64,000 nucleotides of DNA from Lactobacillus sp. LL6 (lineage in GTDB: Bacteria > Bacillota > Bacilli > Lactobacillales > Lactobacillaceae), in assembly GCF_007570935.1 (NCBI RefSeq), contig NZ_VLLR01000002.1, forward strand, positions 248,001 to 312,000, in the 5' to 3' direction. A program made the position numbers and the translations under genes. The notes under the pieces were generated by a model that saw only the letters and a list, made by a program, of their open reading frames with translations, was not told where the DNA came from and made no database searches. Shown here piece by piece: positions 1 to 10,000 of the stretch. The number at the start of each line of letters is the position of its first letter. Within the stretch, counting starts at the first letter, position 1.

Positions 1-304
1 ATTCAATATTTGCAGCAGAATTAGCAATATATTCTTTTAAAATCCTAGTATCTGCATCATAGTGTGAAAATCTTAACTCTTTTTGTAAAATATCATCCTG
101 AGTTAAATCAATTCCTTGTTCTTCTTGCATTTTGCTGCCAACTGCAAAAATGCCTTCAACATAATTTCCACTGCCACCGGTAGTTCTTCCTTGTTCAACA
201 ACTAAAGTTTTTAATCCTTTTTTAGCAGCTTCTACACTAGCGGCTTGACCAGATAAGCCACTGCCAATAATAACTAAGTCATATTTATCATTTTTTGGTA
301 ACAT
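1..304 (-). CDS. FAD-dependent fumarate reductase/succinate dehydrogenase-like flavoprotein (N-terminal part)
   Basis: Only the first 101 codons are inside the window; the gene runs off the left edge. The N-terminus has the Rossmann dinucleotide-binding pattern (DLVIIGSGLSG at about residues 9-19, then an acidic residue ending the second strand in VVEQG), followed by TTGGSGNYVEG, as in flavoproteins of the fumarate reductase/urocanate reductase type. The start is the ATG at 304-302, preceded by a good AAGAAGG ribosome-binding site. In lactobacilli such proteins use FAD to reduce fumarate or related acceptors, but the substrate cannot be read from this fragment. A cre-like site lies just upstream, so catabolite control is likely. 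The class is fairly certain; the substrate is unknown. Confidence 0.8.
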   Translation of the reverse strand, partial: MLPKNDKYDLVIIGSGLSGQAASVEAAKKGLKTLVVEQGRTTGGSGNYVEGIFAVGSKMQEEQGIDLTQDDILQKELRFSHYDADTRILKEYIANSAANIE

Positions 305-342
305 ATTTTGCCTTCTTCATTAAAACCATAATTACAATTTAA

Positions 343-370
343 TTTTAACGCTTACATTGACTTAATTATA
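343..370 (-). promoter_or_regulatory. -10 box and cre-like site upstream of the flavoprotein gene
   Basis: On the minus strand a perfect TATAAT (370-365) is followed by TGTAAGCGTTAAAA (356-343), which matches the CcpA cre consensus TGWAANCGNTNWCA at 13 of 14 positions. No convincing -35 box is seen. A cre downstream of the transcription start suggests CcpA roadblock repression; this is inference. Confidence 0.5.
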
Positions 371-475
371 GAAAAACGGCTTGCTAACAGCTTTTTAAAA
401 CAAACAATAAAATAATTGGAAATATTTTCACTTTTTGTTTGAAAGCACATTCATTTAGCGCTATAATTTTGAAGT

Positions 476-511
476 GGAGGGATGTTCAACTCCTACACTA
501 GCATCCCTTCC
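476..511. repeat. Inverted repeat in the 305-687 intergenic region
   Basis: GGAGGGATG (476-484) and CATCCCTTCC (502-511) can pair with one bulge around a 17-base loop. No U tract follows directly and no ORF accompanies it. The rest of 371-645 is AT-rich with no recognisable gene. Confidence 0.3.
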
Positions 512-645
512 ATCCCTTATTACTCTTTTATATATTTTTATCATTCTATACATTATAACTTTAAAACTATAGCTTAGTATATTTTTACTAAACTTTCTAT
601 TTACTACTATAGTTTTTAATTTTTACCCACTTATACTTTTAATTA

Positions 646-686
646 AGAAACCCAGCATCTTGAAATTCAGGATACTGGGTTTTCTT
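646..686 (-). terminator. Intrinsic terminator behind the cysteine desulfurase gene
   Basis: AAACCCAG (648-655) pairs with CTGGGTTT (675-682), and the stem extends through ATC/GAT. The stop codon of the desulfurase is at 688. The T run is stronger on the plus strand, so it may work in both directions. Confidence 0.7.
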
Positions 687-687
687 T

Positions 688-1848
688 TTATTTATTTCTA
701 TTTTTCAAACGTGTAGTAATCTTAGTCAAAGTTTCAACTAATTGATTAATATCATCTAGTGTATTTTCAATTCCAAAACTAAATCTCAATGACTCCCAGA
801 CGCGGGGACTATCTTTTCCATACATTGAAATTAAAACATGAGATGGATCAAGAGACCCTGCAGTACATGCAGAACCAGCTGCTCCAACGATTCCATCAAG
901 ATCAAGATTAGTTAGTAGGACATCAGCTTTAATCCCTTTAAACCAGATATTAATAACTTGTGGGGCCATTTGTGAATCTAATTGACCATTTACTTCAAAT
1001 TCGATTTCATTTTTTGTCAAGCCATCAACTAATGCATGTTTAAAGCTAGCATATTTCTTAGTATTTTCTTCAAGATGATTGTCTCCATAATGAAGCTTAG
1101 CAGCTGTAGCAAATCCAGCAATTGCTGGAACATTTTCAGTACCTGCACGACGCTTTAATTCCTGATCTCCTCCTTGAATAAAGGATGGAAGGTCAATCCC
1201 ATCACGCTCATATAAAAATCCAAGTAACTTGGGTCCATTGAGCTTGTGAGCAGAAGTTGATAATAAATCAATATTCATTTCTTTAACATCAATTGGGACA
1301 CTGCCATAAGCTTGAACTGCATCAGTGTGGAACCATGCATTAGTTGGCTTTACAATTTCACCAATTTTCTTAATTGGAAGCAAACTACCAACTTCGTTAT
1401 TAATCATCATAATAGTAACAAGAATAGTGTCTGGACGGATTGCATTTTTTAATTCATCTAAGTCAATTTGACCATTTTCATCAATATTTAAATAAGTAAC
1501 TTCAAATCCTTCATCTTCTAGACGTTGTAATGGTCGAAGTACGGCTTCATGTTCAAACTTAGTACTAATAATATGCTTACCTTCGTTTTTACGAAGCATC
1601 GCAGTTTGCATAATAGCAGTATTATCACTTTCTGTACCGCCACTTGTAAAAATTATTTCCTTATCATTAGCATTAATAGTTTTAGCAATAGTGTGACGAC
1701 TAGTTTCAAGTATATTTTTAGCCTCACGTCCATAATAATTGGTCGCTGAAGCATTACCAAAGACATTAGTCATCATTTCTGTCATTGTCTTAACAACTTC
1801 TGGTGCCATGGGAGTAGTACCAGAATTATCAAGATAAATTCTATTCAT
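688..1848 (-). CDS. Cysteine desulfurase (NifS/IscS-type, class V aminotransferase fold)
   Basis: This PLP enzyme takes sulfur from L-cysteine as an enzyme persulfide and passes it to Fe-S cluster, thiouridine or other thio-cofactor synthesis in the cytosol. The 386-aa length is normal. Visible motifs are the N-terminal YLDNSGTTP, the TSGGTESDN cofactor loop (about 68-76), HTDAVQ (174-179), the PLP lysine in SAHK (K202), and the catalytic cysteine in the long loop GSACTAGSLDPSH (C328), which is typical of group I NifS/IscS enzymes. It stands alone here: no iscU, sufU or thiI is adjacent, so its sulfur acceptor is not indicated. The start ATG follows a GAGAAGGATGATAA ribosome-binding region. 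It has its own promoter and terminator. Confidence 0.93.
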   Translation of the reverse strand: MNRIYLDNSGTTPMAPEVVKTMTEMMTNVFGNASATNYYGREAKNILETSRHTIAKTINANDKEIIFTSGGTESDNTAIMQTAMLRKNEGKHIISTKFEHEAVLRPLQRLEDEGFEVTYLNIDENGQIDLDELKNAIRPDTILVTIMMINNEVGSLLPIKKIGEIVKPTNAWFHTDAVQAYGSVPIDVKEMNIDLLSTSAHKLNGPKLLGFLYERDGIDLPSFIQGGDQELKRRAGTENVPAIAGFATAAKLHYGDNHLEENTKKYASFKHALVDGLTKNEIEFEVNGQLDSQMAPQVINIWFKGIKADVLLTNLDLDGIVGAAGSACTAGSLDPSHVLISMYGKDSPRVWESLRFSFGIENTLDDINQLVETLTKITTRLKNRNK

Positions 1849-1883
1849 AATTTATCATCCTTCTCAAAGTTTAGATACCTTAT

Positions 1884-1911
1884 ATTATAACTCTGATAAA
1901 AAGTAAGTAAA
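1884..1911 (-). promoter_or_regulatory. Promoter of the cysteine desulfurase gene
   Basis: On the minus strand TTTACT (1911-1906), a 16-base spacer and TATAAT (1889-1884) form a good vegetative promoter 35 bases upstream of the start codon. Confidence 0.7.
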
Positions 1912-1927
1912 GCTCATGAAAGCAAAA

Positions 1928-1958
1928 TAAAAAGTCCCAAAAATTTTCGAGACTTTTC
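1928..1958 (-). terminator. Terminator of the first apf gene
   Basis: On the minus strand AAAAGTCTC and GGGACTTTTT form a stem around a short loop, ending in a T tract, about 20 bases after the apf stop codon. Confidence 0.75.
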
Positions 1959-1979
1959 AAGTATATATCTATATTCTAA

Positions 1980-2684
1980 TTAGTACCAACCGTTTGATTG
2001 CCAAAAACTTTTAGCCGCACTCCATGAACCATAATGAGATTTTACATAGTTATCAGCAGCTTTTTCTTGGTTGGCTGCTGAATAATCACCACCTAAATAA
2101 GATGCAGATAATTGATACTTACCCACATACTGACCATTTCTAGCTGAATAAGAACCACCTGACTCACGACCAGCAATCCAAGCCTTGGCACTAGCCTCTG
2201 AACCAGTTGCACTAGAAGTATAAGTAGAAGTTGAAGTTGAAGATGACTGAGTTGAAACTTGTGATTGAGTTCGTGTAAGAGTTGAAGTAGTTTGAGTAGT
2301 GGTTTGAGTTTGTGGTTTAGAAATATTATTAGTTGAAGTTACTGTCGTTTTTTTAGTTTTTGCTTTTACGTTATTAGCGGTATTTTCAACCTTAACCCAT
2401 TGATTTTTACCTAAATCATACCACTTATTGCCCTTTGAATCGTACGCAGTCTTAATAACTTTCCAATCCGTATTAGCTGATAAAATTTGACCAGTTTTTT
2501 TAGGTGTATTGTAATCACTATATACTGCAGTAGAAGACTTTACTGTATAAATAGTCGCATCATTTTGAACTACAGCTGCTTGAACAGTAGAATCTTCTAC
2601 TTTTTTATTAACTGTTACGATTCCAGCAGCAGTAAAAGCTGCAGTGGCTAAAGTTTTAACTAAAATTGCTTTACTATTCTTCAA
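1980..2684 (-). CDS. apf: Aggregation-promoting factor (Apf-like secreted cell-surface protein), first copy
   Basis: This is a secreted cell-surface protein of the Apf family, which in gasseri-group lactobacilli is abundant and linked to cell shape and co-aggregation. I place the start at the TTG at 2684-2682, because AAGGAG lies about 9 bases upstream of it and the result matches the paralogue upstream. The ATG at 2711 would place that ribosome-binding site inside the gene. The protein is then 234 aa: a signal peptide ending near VQAAV, an SH3-like N-terminal region (VVQNDATIYTV to the NQWVKVEN area), a Thr/Ser/Gln-rich linker, and a C-terminal lysozyme-like module of about 70 residues. That module contains WIAGRESGGSYSA, whose Glu is the likely catalytic or ligand residue, and ends in SNGWY. 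Enzymatic activity is not proven for this family. Confidence 0.9.
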   Translation of the reverse strand: MKNSKAILVKTLATAAFTAAGIVTVNKKVEDSTVQAAVVQNDATIYTVKSSTAVYSDYNTPKKTGQILSANTDWKVIKTAYDSKGNKWYDLGKNQWVKVENTANNVKAKTKKTTVTSTNNISKPQTQTTTQTTSTLTRTQSQVSTQSSSTSTSTYTSSATGSEASAKAWIAGRESGGSYSARNGQYVGKYQLSASYLGGDYSAANQEKAADNYVKSHYGSWSAAKSFWQSNGWY

Positions 2685-2842
2685 TGAAATTTTCTCCTTA
2701 AGTAAAATCATGTTATGTTTTTATCTCTCGTATCTCAATTGACATTTTTCATATTACAACTAATAATTGTCAAAACAGTAATGAAAGCGTTACCTTAATG
2801 TTAAATAATATGTCAAAATTTGTCATAATATTACATTCTGTA

Positions 2843-2878
2843 ATAAAAAAAGACTCAAAGAAACTAATCTTTGAGTCT
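2843..2878 (-). terminator. Terminator of the second apf gene
   Basis: A perfect 10-bp stem, GACTCAAAGA with TCTTTGAGTC, is followed on the minus strand by seven T residues. It separates the two apf genes, so they appear to be independent transcripts. Confidence 0.9.
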
Positions 2879-2922
2879 AAAGTCTAATAATTAGATATTT
2901 TTTTACTTATTTAATTGACAAA

Positions 2923-3708
2923 TTAATACCAACCATTTGCTTGCCAGAAACTCTTAGCAGCACTCCATGAACCATAACGGGACTTAACATAGTTGTCAGC
3001 TACTCTTTCTTGGTTAGCTGCTGAATAGTCACCATTCAAGTATGAAGCTGATAATTGGTATTTACCAATGTATTGGCCGTTAGTTGCTGAGTATGAACCA
3101 CCTGATTCACGACTAGCAATCCAAGCCTTAGCACTAGCTTCTGAGCCAGTAGCAGTTGAAGTGTAGTTTGATGATTGAGTTTGAGTAGTTGCCTTTGGTG
3201 CTACGTTATAAGATTGAGCAGTTTGGGAACTAGTATTGTAATTTTGGCTATTTTGTGTGTTAGCTGAGTAAGTTTGTTGGGGTTGAACTTGTGAATTGTA
3301 ATTATTTTGAGTACTAGTTTGTTGAGAAGCTTGGTATTGAGCTTGTGAATTGTAGTTATACTGACTAGCTGTTTGTTGGCTAGTTTGAGTTGATGCAGTT
3401 TGAGTTTTTACTGCATTAGCTTGCACCCATTGATTCTTACCTAAGTCATACCATTTTTGACCTTGAGAATCGTAAGCAGTTTGAATAATTTGCCAATCGG
3501 TATTAGCTGGAAGAACTTGCCCCGTTGCTACTGGATTTTCGTAATTATTATAAACAGTAGTAGCAGTAGTAGTGGTATAAACTGCGGCATCATTTTGAAT
3601 AACGGCGGCTTCTGCTTTTTGATTATCATTATTGGTGTTGGCCGCGACCAAACCAGTAACTGATAAAGCTGCAACTGCGATTGTTTTAGTTAAAAATGAT
3701 TTTTTCAA
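2923..3708 (-). CDS. apf: Aggregation-promoting factor (Apf-like secreted cell-surface protein), second copy
   Basis: This is a paralogue of the gene at 1980-2684 in the same direction, 261 aa. It starts at TTG (3708-3706) behind a GGAGAAAAAAC ribosome-binding site. Order of parts: a signal peptide (MKKSFLTKTIAVAALSVTG, cleavage near AEAAV), an SH3-like region whose YDSQGQKWYDLGKNQWV motif is almost the same as in the other copy, a linker of about 90 residues made almost only of Q, N, S, T, Y and A, and the C-terminal lysozyme-like module (WIASRESGGSYSA, ending ANGWY). The linkers differ strongly while both end domains are conserved, which suggests tandem duplication followed by linker drift. 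Its own promoter and terminator point to strong, independent expression. Confidence 0.92.
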   Translation of the reverse strand: MKKSFLTKTIAVAALSVTGLVAANTNNDNQKAEAAVIQNDAAVYTTTTATTVYNNYENPVATGQVLPANTDWQIIQTAYDSQGQKWYDLGKNQWVQANAVKTQTASTQTSQQTASQYNYNSQAQYQASQQTSTQNNYNSQVQPQQTYSANTQNSQNYNTSSQTAQSYNVAPKATTQTQSSNYTSTATGSEASAKAWIASRESGGSYSATNGQYIGKYQLSASYLNGDYSAANQERVADNYVKSRYGSWSAAKSFWQANGWY

Positions 3709-3760
3709 AGTTTTTTCTCCTTAAATAATTAAATATCTTATTCTCAAATTTATTATCAAC

Positions 3761-3815
3761 ATCCGTATCAGTTGATGTTTTATATAATACCGGGTAAAAG
3801 TTGCAGAACAATCAC
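3761..3815 (-). promoter_or_regulatory. Promoter and 5' leader hairpin of the second apf gene
   Basis: On the minus strand TTGTTC, a 16-base spacer (including CTTTTACCC) and TATTAT form a plausible promoter. The leader just downstream contains ATCAAC and GTTGAT as inverted arms (about 3761-3777), which could form a 5' hairpin. Such leader stems often stabilise abundant surface-protein mRNAs; that role is inference. Confidence 0.4.
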
Positions 3816-3941
3816 AGAAATATCACGGAGAAGTTAACGATACATTTCAAAAAGTGTTTTTTTGCAATATTTGTAATAAATCATAGTAATTCAGTAATAT
3901 TTGTAATTTTACAGAAAAACTAACTATTATTTTTATACTAC

Positions 3942-3981
3942 AAAAAAGGTAATATAGGAATCCTGCCTATATTACCTTTTT
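3942..3981 (-). terminator. Terminator of the first giant adhesin gene
   Basis: AAAAGGTAATATAGG pairs with CCTATATTACCTTTTTT around a short loop, 41 bases after the stop codon on the minus strand. Confidence 0.9.
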
Positions 3982-4022
3982 AACATCTTGCTCTATTGCA
4001 ATCAGTAATTTACTTACTTGAT

Positions 4023-7000
4023 TTAATCCTTCTTACGACGCTTCTTCACACCTGCAAGTCCAATCAAACTGAGTCCTGCTGCTGCTCCTCCTAAAAGGGC
4101 TGCTGCAGTATCCGTCTGCTTTTCTCCTGTTTGTGGAAGTTGCTTAGTGTAATGTGGATTGCCGTTCTTGTCAACGTAACCAATAATCTCACCGTTTGGT
4201 GCAACGATATTGCCATTTGCATCTACATGTTCTCCATGTGGTCCAATATTATTGCTCCAACCATTTACTGTTTGGCCGTGTGGGGCAACGTTATTGTTCC
4301 AATAGCCGTTTTGGGCATGTGGTGCATTATTGTAGTTGTAGTTATTAGTCTTCTTTGGTGTTGAAGGCTTTGGCTTGTTGCTATCACGATGCTTCTTTGG
4401 TCTTGTTGGCTTGTCTGGCTCATCCGGTGTATCAGGTTCATCTGGTTCTACCGGTGTTGTCTTCTTAGTGTATACAACTTCAGTATCCTCAGTTGGATCA
4501 GTTGGTGTCACTGTATTTTGACTTGGGGTATAGCCATCAATGATTGGTACATTTTCATCTGGCACTACCTTAGTTGGATCCTCTGGATCGTTCTTGTATT
4601 GTGGTGTTTCTGCTCCTGGGATTGGATTATGATCTGGATCCACTGGAACGATCTTGCCGATCTTGTGGTAAACAACAACTACTTCCGCATTTGGATCATT
4701 TGGCGTTACTGTCTTACCGCCTGCTGTCTTGATCTCTGCGACGTAGCCCTTGATTACTGGAACATTAACTGTGCCAAATGTGTAGCTGTTTTCACTTGGT
4801 ACTCCATCTGTGATTGTAAATGTGTGTGTTTGTACATCTGAATCTCTAAGTGGAGTGTTGTTATTGTCTCCATCTACAAAAGTAATCGTTTGCTTACCTA
4901 CCACTGTAGTTACTGATGGTTCTGGTGTTGGAGTTACTGGGGTCACTGGAGTTGTCTTAGCAGTGTAAGTTACAGTGTATTCACGGTTGATGTTATTATC
5001 TGAACTAGTTACTGTGTCTCCACCAACTACACTCTTATCAGCTGTATAACCTTCAATAACCGGTGTATTGATCTTGTTGTAAGTTTGACTGTTTGGAGTC
5101 CAGCCTTCATCCTTAACAACCTTGCCAGTTACCTTATCAATTACTAAGTGGTGTTCAAATGTAACTGTAGTTACGCTGTCTTTTGGTGTGTTGTCTCCTG
5201 CACCTGTGTAGTGAACTGTTTGAGTACCAGTCTTAGTCAAACTATCCTTATCAGTGTCACTTGGCCACTTAGGTCCATTTGGATCGTTAGGGTTGATTGG
5301 TTCACCAGGTTTTCCTGGGTTAGTTGGGTTTACTGGAACTATATCATGTTCTACATAAATAGTTACCACTTGTGAACCTTTAGTGATGTCACTTGGAATA
5401 GTTACATCTGGGTTGATCACCTTGTAACCCTTGTTGGTCAAGTTAGTGATTACTTCATTCTTGTTGTAGTCGACCTTTTGACCTACTTCTTGTTCTCCTG
5501 AATTATAACCGTAATCTGGAACATCTTTACCAGTTGTATTGTCATGGACCTTCACAATCACTTGTCCCTTATCTGCTGGGATTGGGGTGTAGATGACTGG
5601 AGTATCTTCACCAGGATTATCTGGTGTTACTGTTGGTACTTCTGGTGTGTAACCTGGAATACTTGGTACTGGTTCATTTGGTGTTACCTTAGCTGGGTTA
5701 TTTGGATCTGTTGGGTAAGTTGGGTTATCAACGTTTGGAATCTTATTGCCATTTGGATCTACTGGAACAATATGACCATTTGGCTCGTAGCTTACTACAA
5801 CTTTGTAACTGTCAGAATCATGGTTCAAAGTTACGCTCTTGATTGAACTTGTACCTTCGCCGTCTTTACTGATAGAAGTTACGTGGTAATTTTCTACAAA
5901 TGGAACGTTTTGACCGTTTACAGTTTGGTCTGAACTCCAAGTAAGTGGTGTAGTCCATTTACCTGTTACCTTGTCCATTACTCCTTGAGCGGTGAAGTGA
6001 ACTGTTTGTTCTACTGGTGCATGAACTTCCTTGCCGTTATTATCAACAAAAGTAATAGTTCTTGTGACATCCTTAGATACATTGCCTGATTCACTTGGCC
6101 ACTTAGGTCCATATGGATCGTTAGGATTGATTGGTTCACCAGGTTTTCCTGGGTTAGTTGGGTTAACTGGAACTGTATCATGTTCTACATAAATAGTTAC
6201 ATTGGTATTGCCCTTAGCTACTTCACCTGGAATAGTTACTTCTGGGTTGACTACCTTGTAGCCTTTGTTTTCAAGGTCAGTGATTGTGGTCGTCTTATCA
6301 TAAGTGAACTTAGTACCAGCATCAACACTTCCTGAAGTCTTACCATAATCTGGAATGTCCTTACCAGTTGTGTTGTCATGAACAATTACAGTAATTGAAC
6401 CCTTATCTGGAGTTGGGGTTACTGGATTGAATGGTACTGGGACATCCTTGCCTGGATCCTTTGGATCTGGTGTGATGTTGCTTCCTGGCTTATTGTTTGG
6501 ATCCTTTGGTGTCCAGTTATCTGGAACATTTGGCACGATACCGGTATCAACCTTAGTTGGATCTTTTGGATCTGTTGGGAAGGTTGGGGTATCTGTTCCT
6601 GGGATATGGTTGCCTTCTGGATCTACCGGAACGATCTTACCATTTGGTGTGTAAGTTACTACATCAGTAATAGTTGGATTATCAACTGTTGCAGTACCTT
6701 CTCCAGCAGTCTTCTTATCTGCATGGTAGCCGTTAACTACCGGAGTATTCACACCATTGAAGCTATGGCTTCCAGTCCATGAACCTGTATTTACAAACTG
6801 ACCAGTCACATTATCAAAGACGATCGTTCTAGTAAATGCATCTGGAACTGTTACTGTCTTGGTTTCATCAGCTTTTGAACCATCACTGTAGTGGTAGATA
6901 ACTGTTTGAGTTGCACTCTTAGTTAGATCATCCTTGCTGGTGCCTTGTGGATACTTAGGTCCATCTGGATTATTTGGATCTACTGGCTCTCCTGGCTTGC

Positions 7001-10000
7001 CCGGCTTATCTGGAGTTACTGGGGTAGTTGTGTGCTTCAAGTAAAGAGTAAATGTTTGATCAGTATTATCATCATTATCAAACTTGCCAAATTCTACTGT
7101 ATCAAAATCTACCTTGCTTTCTGCGCCATTGCCAGCCTTGTAGCCATCAATTACATAGCCCTTCTTGAGCAATTGATCTACAAAACTCTTAGAACCATCA
7201 AAGGCAATAGCTGAATTTGGCATACCAGAATCGCTGTAGCTGCCCATTGTAATTGGGTTTGCAGGATCATTTCTATCAATGATCGTCAAGCTTGCTTTTT
7301 GAGCATTTTCAACTGGAGCCTTCTTATCCATAGTAATAACAATACTGCTATTGTTATTCTTTGGAGTTACAGTTTCACTCGCAATTTTACCAGTATTATC
7401 TACATTGGCGTTTGTGTTTGTTTCCTTAACACCAACAATGTTGTACTTAGTGGTATCGATACCTGGAACTTCTTCAAAACTGCTGTCTTCTGGAGTCCAA
7501 GTGATATCTCCATTACCAGTTACATTGCCATCTTTATCTACTATTACTAAGCGACCAGTTACTAAGTCTACTACACCATTACCGTTAAACTTAACTTCTT
7601 GATGAACTGGACTTTGGGCTTGTGAACCATCTGTGTAAACATATGTTACATCACGAGTCACTGTCTTAGTTAAGTTTTGTGGCTGGTAGTTGTCTGGATA
7701 CTTAGGTCCATCTGGATTATTTGGATCTACTGGCTCTCCTGGTTTGCCCGGCTTATCTGGAGTTACTGGGGTAGTTAAGTGAGCTAAATGAACTTCAAAC
7801 TTGTTTTCACCATTAGTAAATACTTCTTTACCATCATCAAAGTTGTTAGATACCAGCTTGTATCCCATTGATTCATAGTGAGTGATCCTATCCTTAGTAG
7901 TGTAAGAAATGTTTTGTCCTACTACACCGCTGAAGTTGCCGCCTTCAAGAACATTGCCTGTAGTGTCATCAATGTAAGTGATTGAACCATTAGCTGCAAC
8001 CGGAGTTTCTGGTTTCTTAGTCAAAGTAATAATGATATGACTGTCAGTACTATTATGCGTTACATCTTCACCGCTTACTGAAGCATTATCCATATTTACA
8101 TTGGCATTAGTACCATTTTCTTTAACACTTGAAATGTAGTAACCATTCAAGTTGAAACCTGGAACTTCTTCAAAACTGCTGTTTTCTGGAGTCCAAGTGA
8201 TCTGACCGCCTGGGGTGATCTTGCCATCTTTATCAACAGTTACCAACTGATGGGTTACCTTGTCATAAGTACCGCTTCCTGTGAAGTGGACTTTTTGTAC
8301 TTGTGGTTGCGGAGCAACAGTACCGTCTGTGTAAACATAAGTTACAGTTCTAGTAATTGTCTTATCCAAATCATCTTTAGTGTAGCCTGCACCTGGATTA
8401 TCTGGATTTACCGGAGTTGTATCATGAACAAAGTGCAATTGGAAAGTATTGCCATTTGGATCTTTAACATAAGTTTGCTCACCATCTTTGAATGGATTAT
8501 TGCCAACTAGCTTGTAGCCTAATCCTTCATAATAGCTTACACGGTCACTAGTAGTGTAGTCGATCTTGTCGCCAACTTGACCACCAAAGTTTGCAGTTTC
8601 CATTGTTCTACCATTATCAGTATCATCAATGTAAGTTACAGAACCTTTAGTATTTTCAACTACTGCGTTCTTAGTGTAATGAACTGTGTATTCACGGTCG
8701 ATCTTGCCATCTGTTGCCTTAACTGTCTCACCGCCAGCACTTACCTGGTCTGCAGTGTAGCCTGGAATAGTTGGTGTACCAATATTTTGGTAAGTTTGAG
8801 TAGATGGTGTCCAGCCATTATCAGTTGTCTTTCCAGTTACCTTATCGATTGTCATTGAGTGAGTAAATGTAACTGTAGTTACACTATCCTTTGGAGTATC
8901 CTCACCTGCACCGGTGTAGTGAACTGTTTGCGTACCAGTCTTAGTTAAACTGTCCTTATCAGTGTCACTTGGCCACTTAGGTCCATCTGGATCGTTAGGG
9001 TTGATTGGCTCACCTGGCTTGCCTGGATTATCTGGGTTTACCGGAACAATATTGTGTTCTACGTAAATAGTTACATTGGTATTGCCCTTAGTAATTTCAC
9101 CTGGAATAGTTACTTCTGGGTTGATCACCTTGTAGCCCTTGTTTTCAAGGTCGCTAACTGTAGTTTGCTTATTGTAATCAAACTTAGTTCCAACGTCTTG
9201 GCTACCTGAAGTCTTGCCATAATCTGGCAAGTCTACATTATCAGTTACATCATGAACAATAACATTGATTGAACCTTGATCAGGTGCTGGTGTCACTGGA
9301 TTGAATGGTACTGGGACATCTTTGCCTGGATCCTTTGGATCTGGGTTGATATTATCGCCTGGCTTATGGCTAGTTGGTGTCCAGTTATCTGGAACATTTG
9401 GCACGATACCTGTATCTACCTTAGTTGGATCTTTTGGATCTGTTGGGAAGGTTGGAGTATCTGTTCCTGGGATATGGTTGCCTTCTGGATCTACTGGAAC
9501 AATATGACCATTTGGTGTGTAAGTTACAACTACAGTCTTGTTCAAATCATCTGGAGTTACTGTTACTCCACCGGCAGTTGCCTTATCTGCATGGTAGTTT
9601 TGAACGACTGGAGTAGTTTCTTCATCAAACTTGTGACTGTTTTCATTCCAGCCAGAATCTTCAACGATCTTGCCAGTTACATTATCAAATGTAATAGTTC
9701 TAGTAAATGTAGTAGTTTGAACTGCATCCTCAGGAGTCTTATCACCAGCTCCTACATAGTGGACAGTTTGAGTACCAACACGCTTTACACTGTGTTCATC
9801 AGTGCCTGATGGATACTTAGGTCCGCTTGGATTAGTAGGATCTACTGGATCCCCTGGGTGACCTGGCTTATCTGGAGTTACAGTAGTTGTACCGTGTACT
9901 AAGTACAATGTGAAGGCTTGGTCAGTATTAGGATCATTATCAAAATTACCAAATGTTACATCGTTAAATGAATTTAGTTTAGTTTCTGCACCATTACCTG

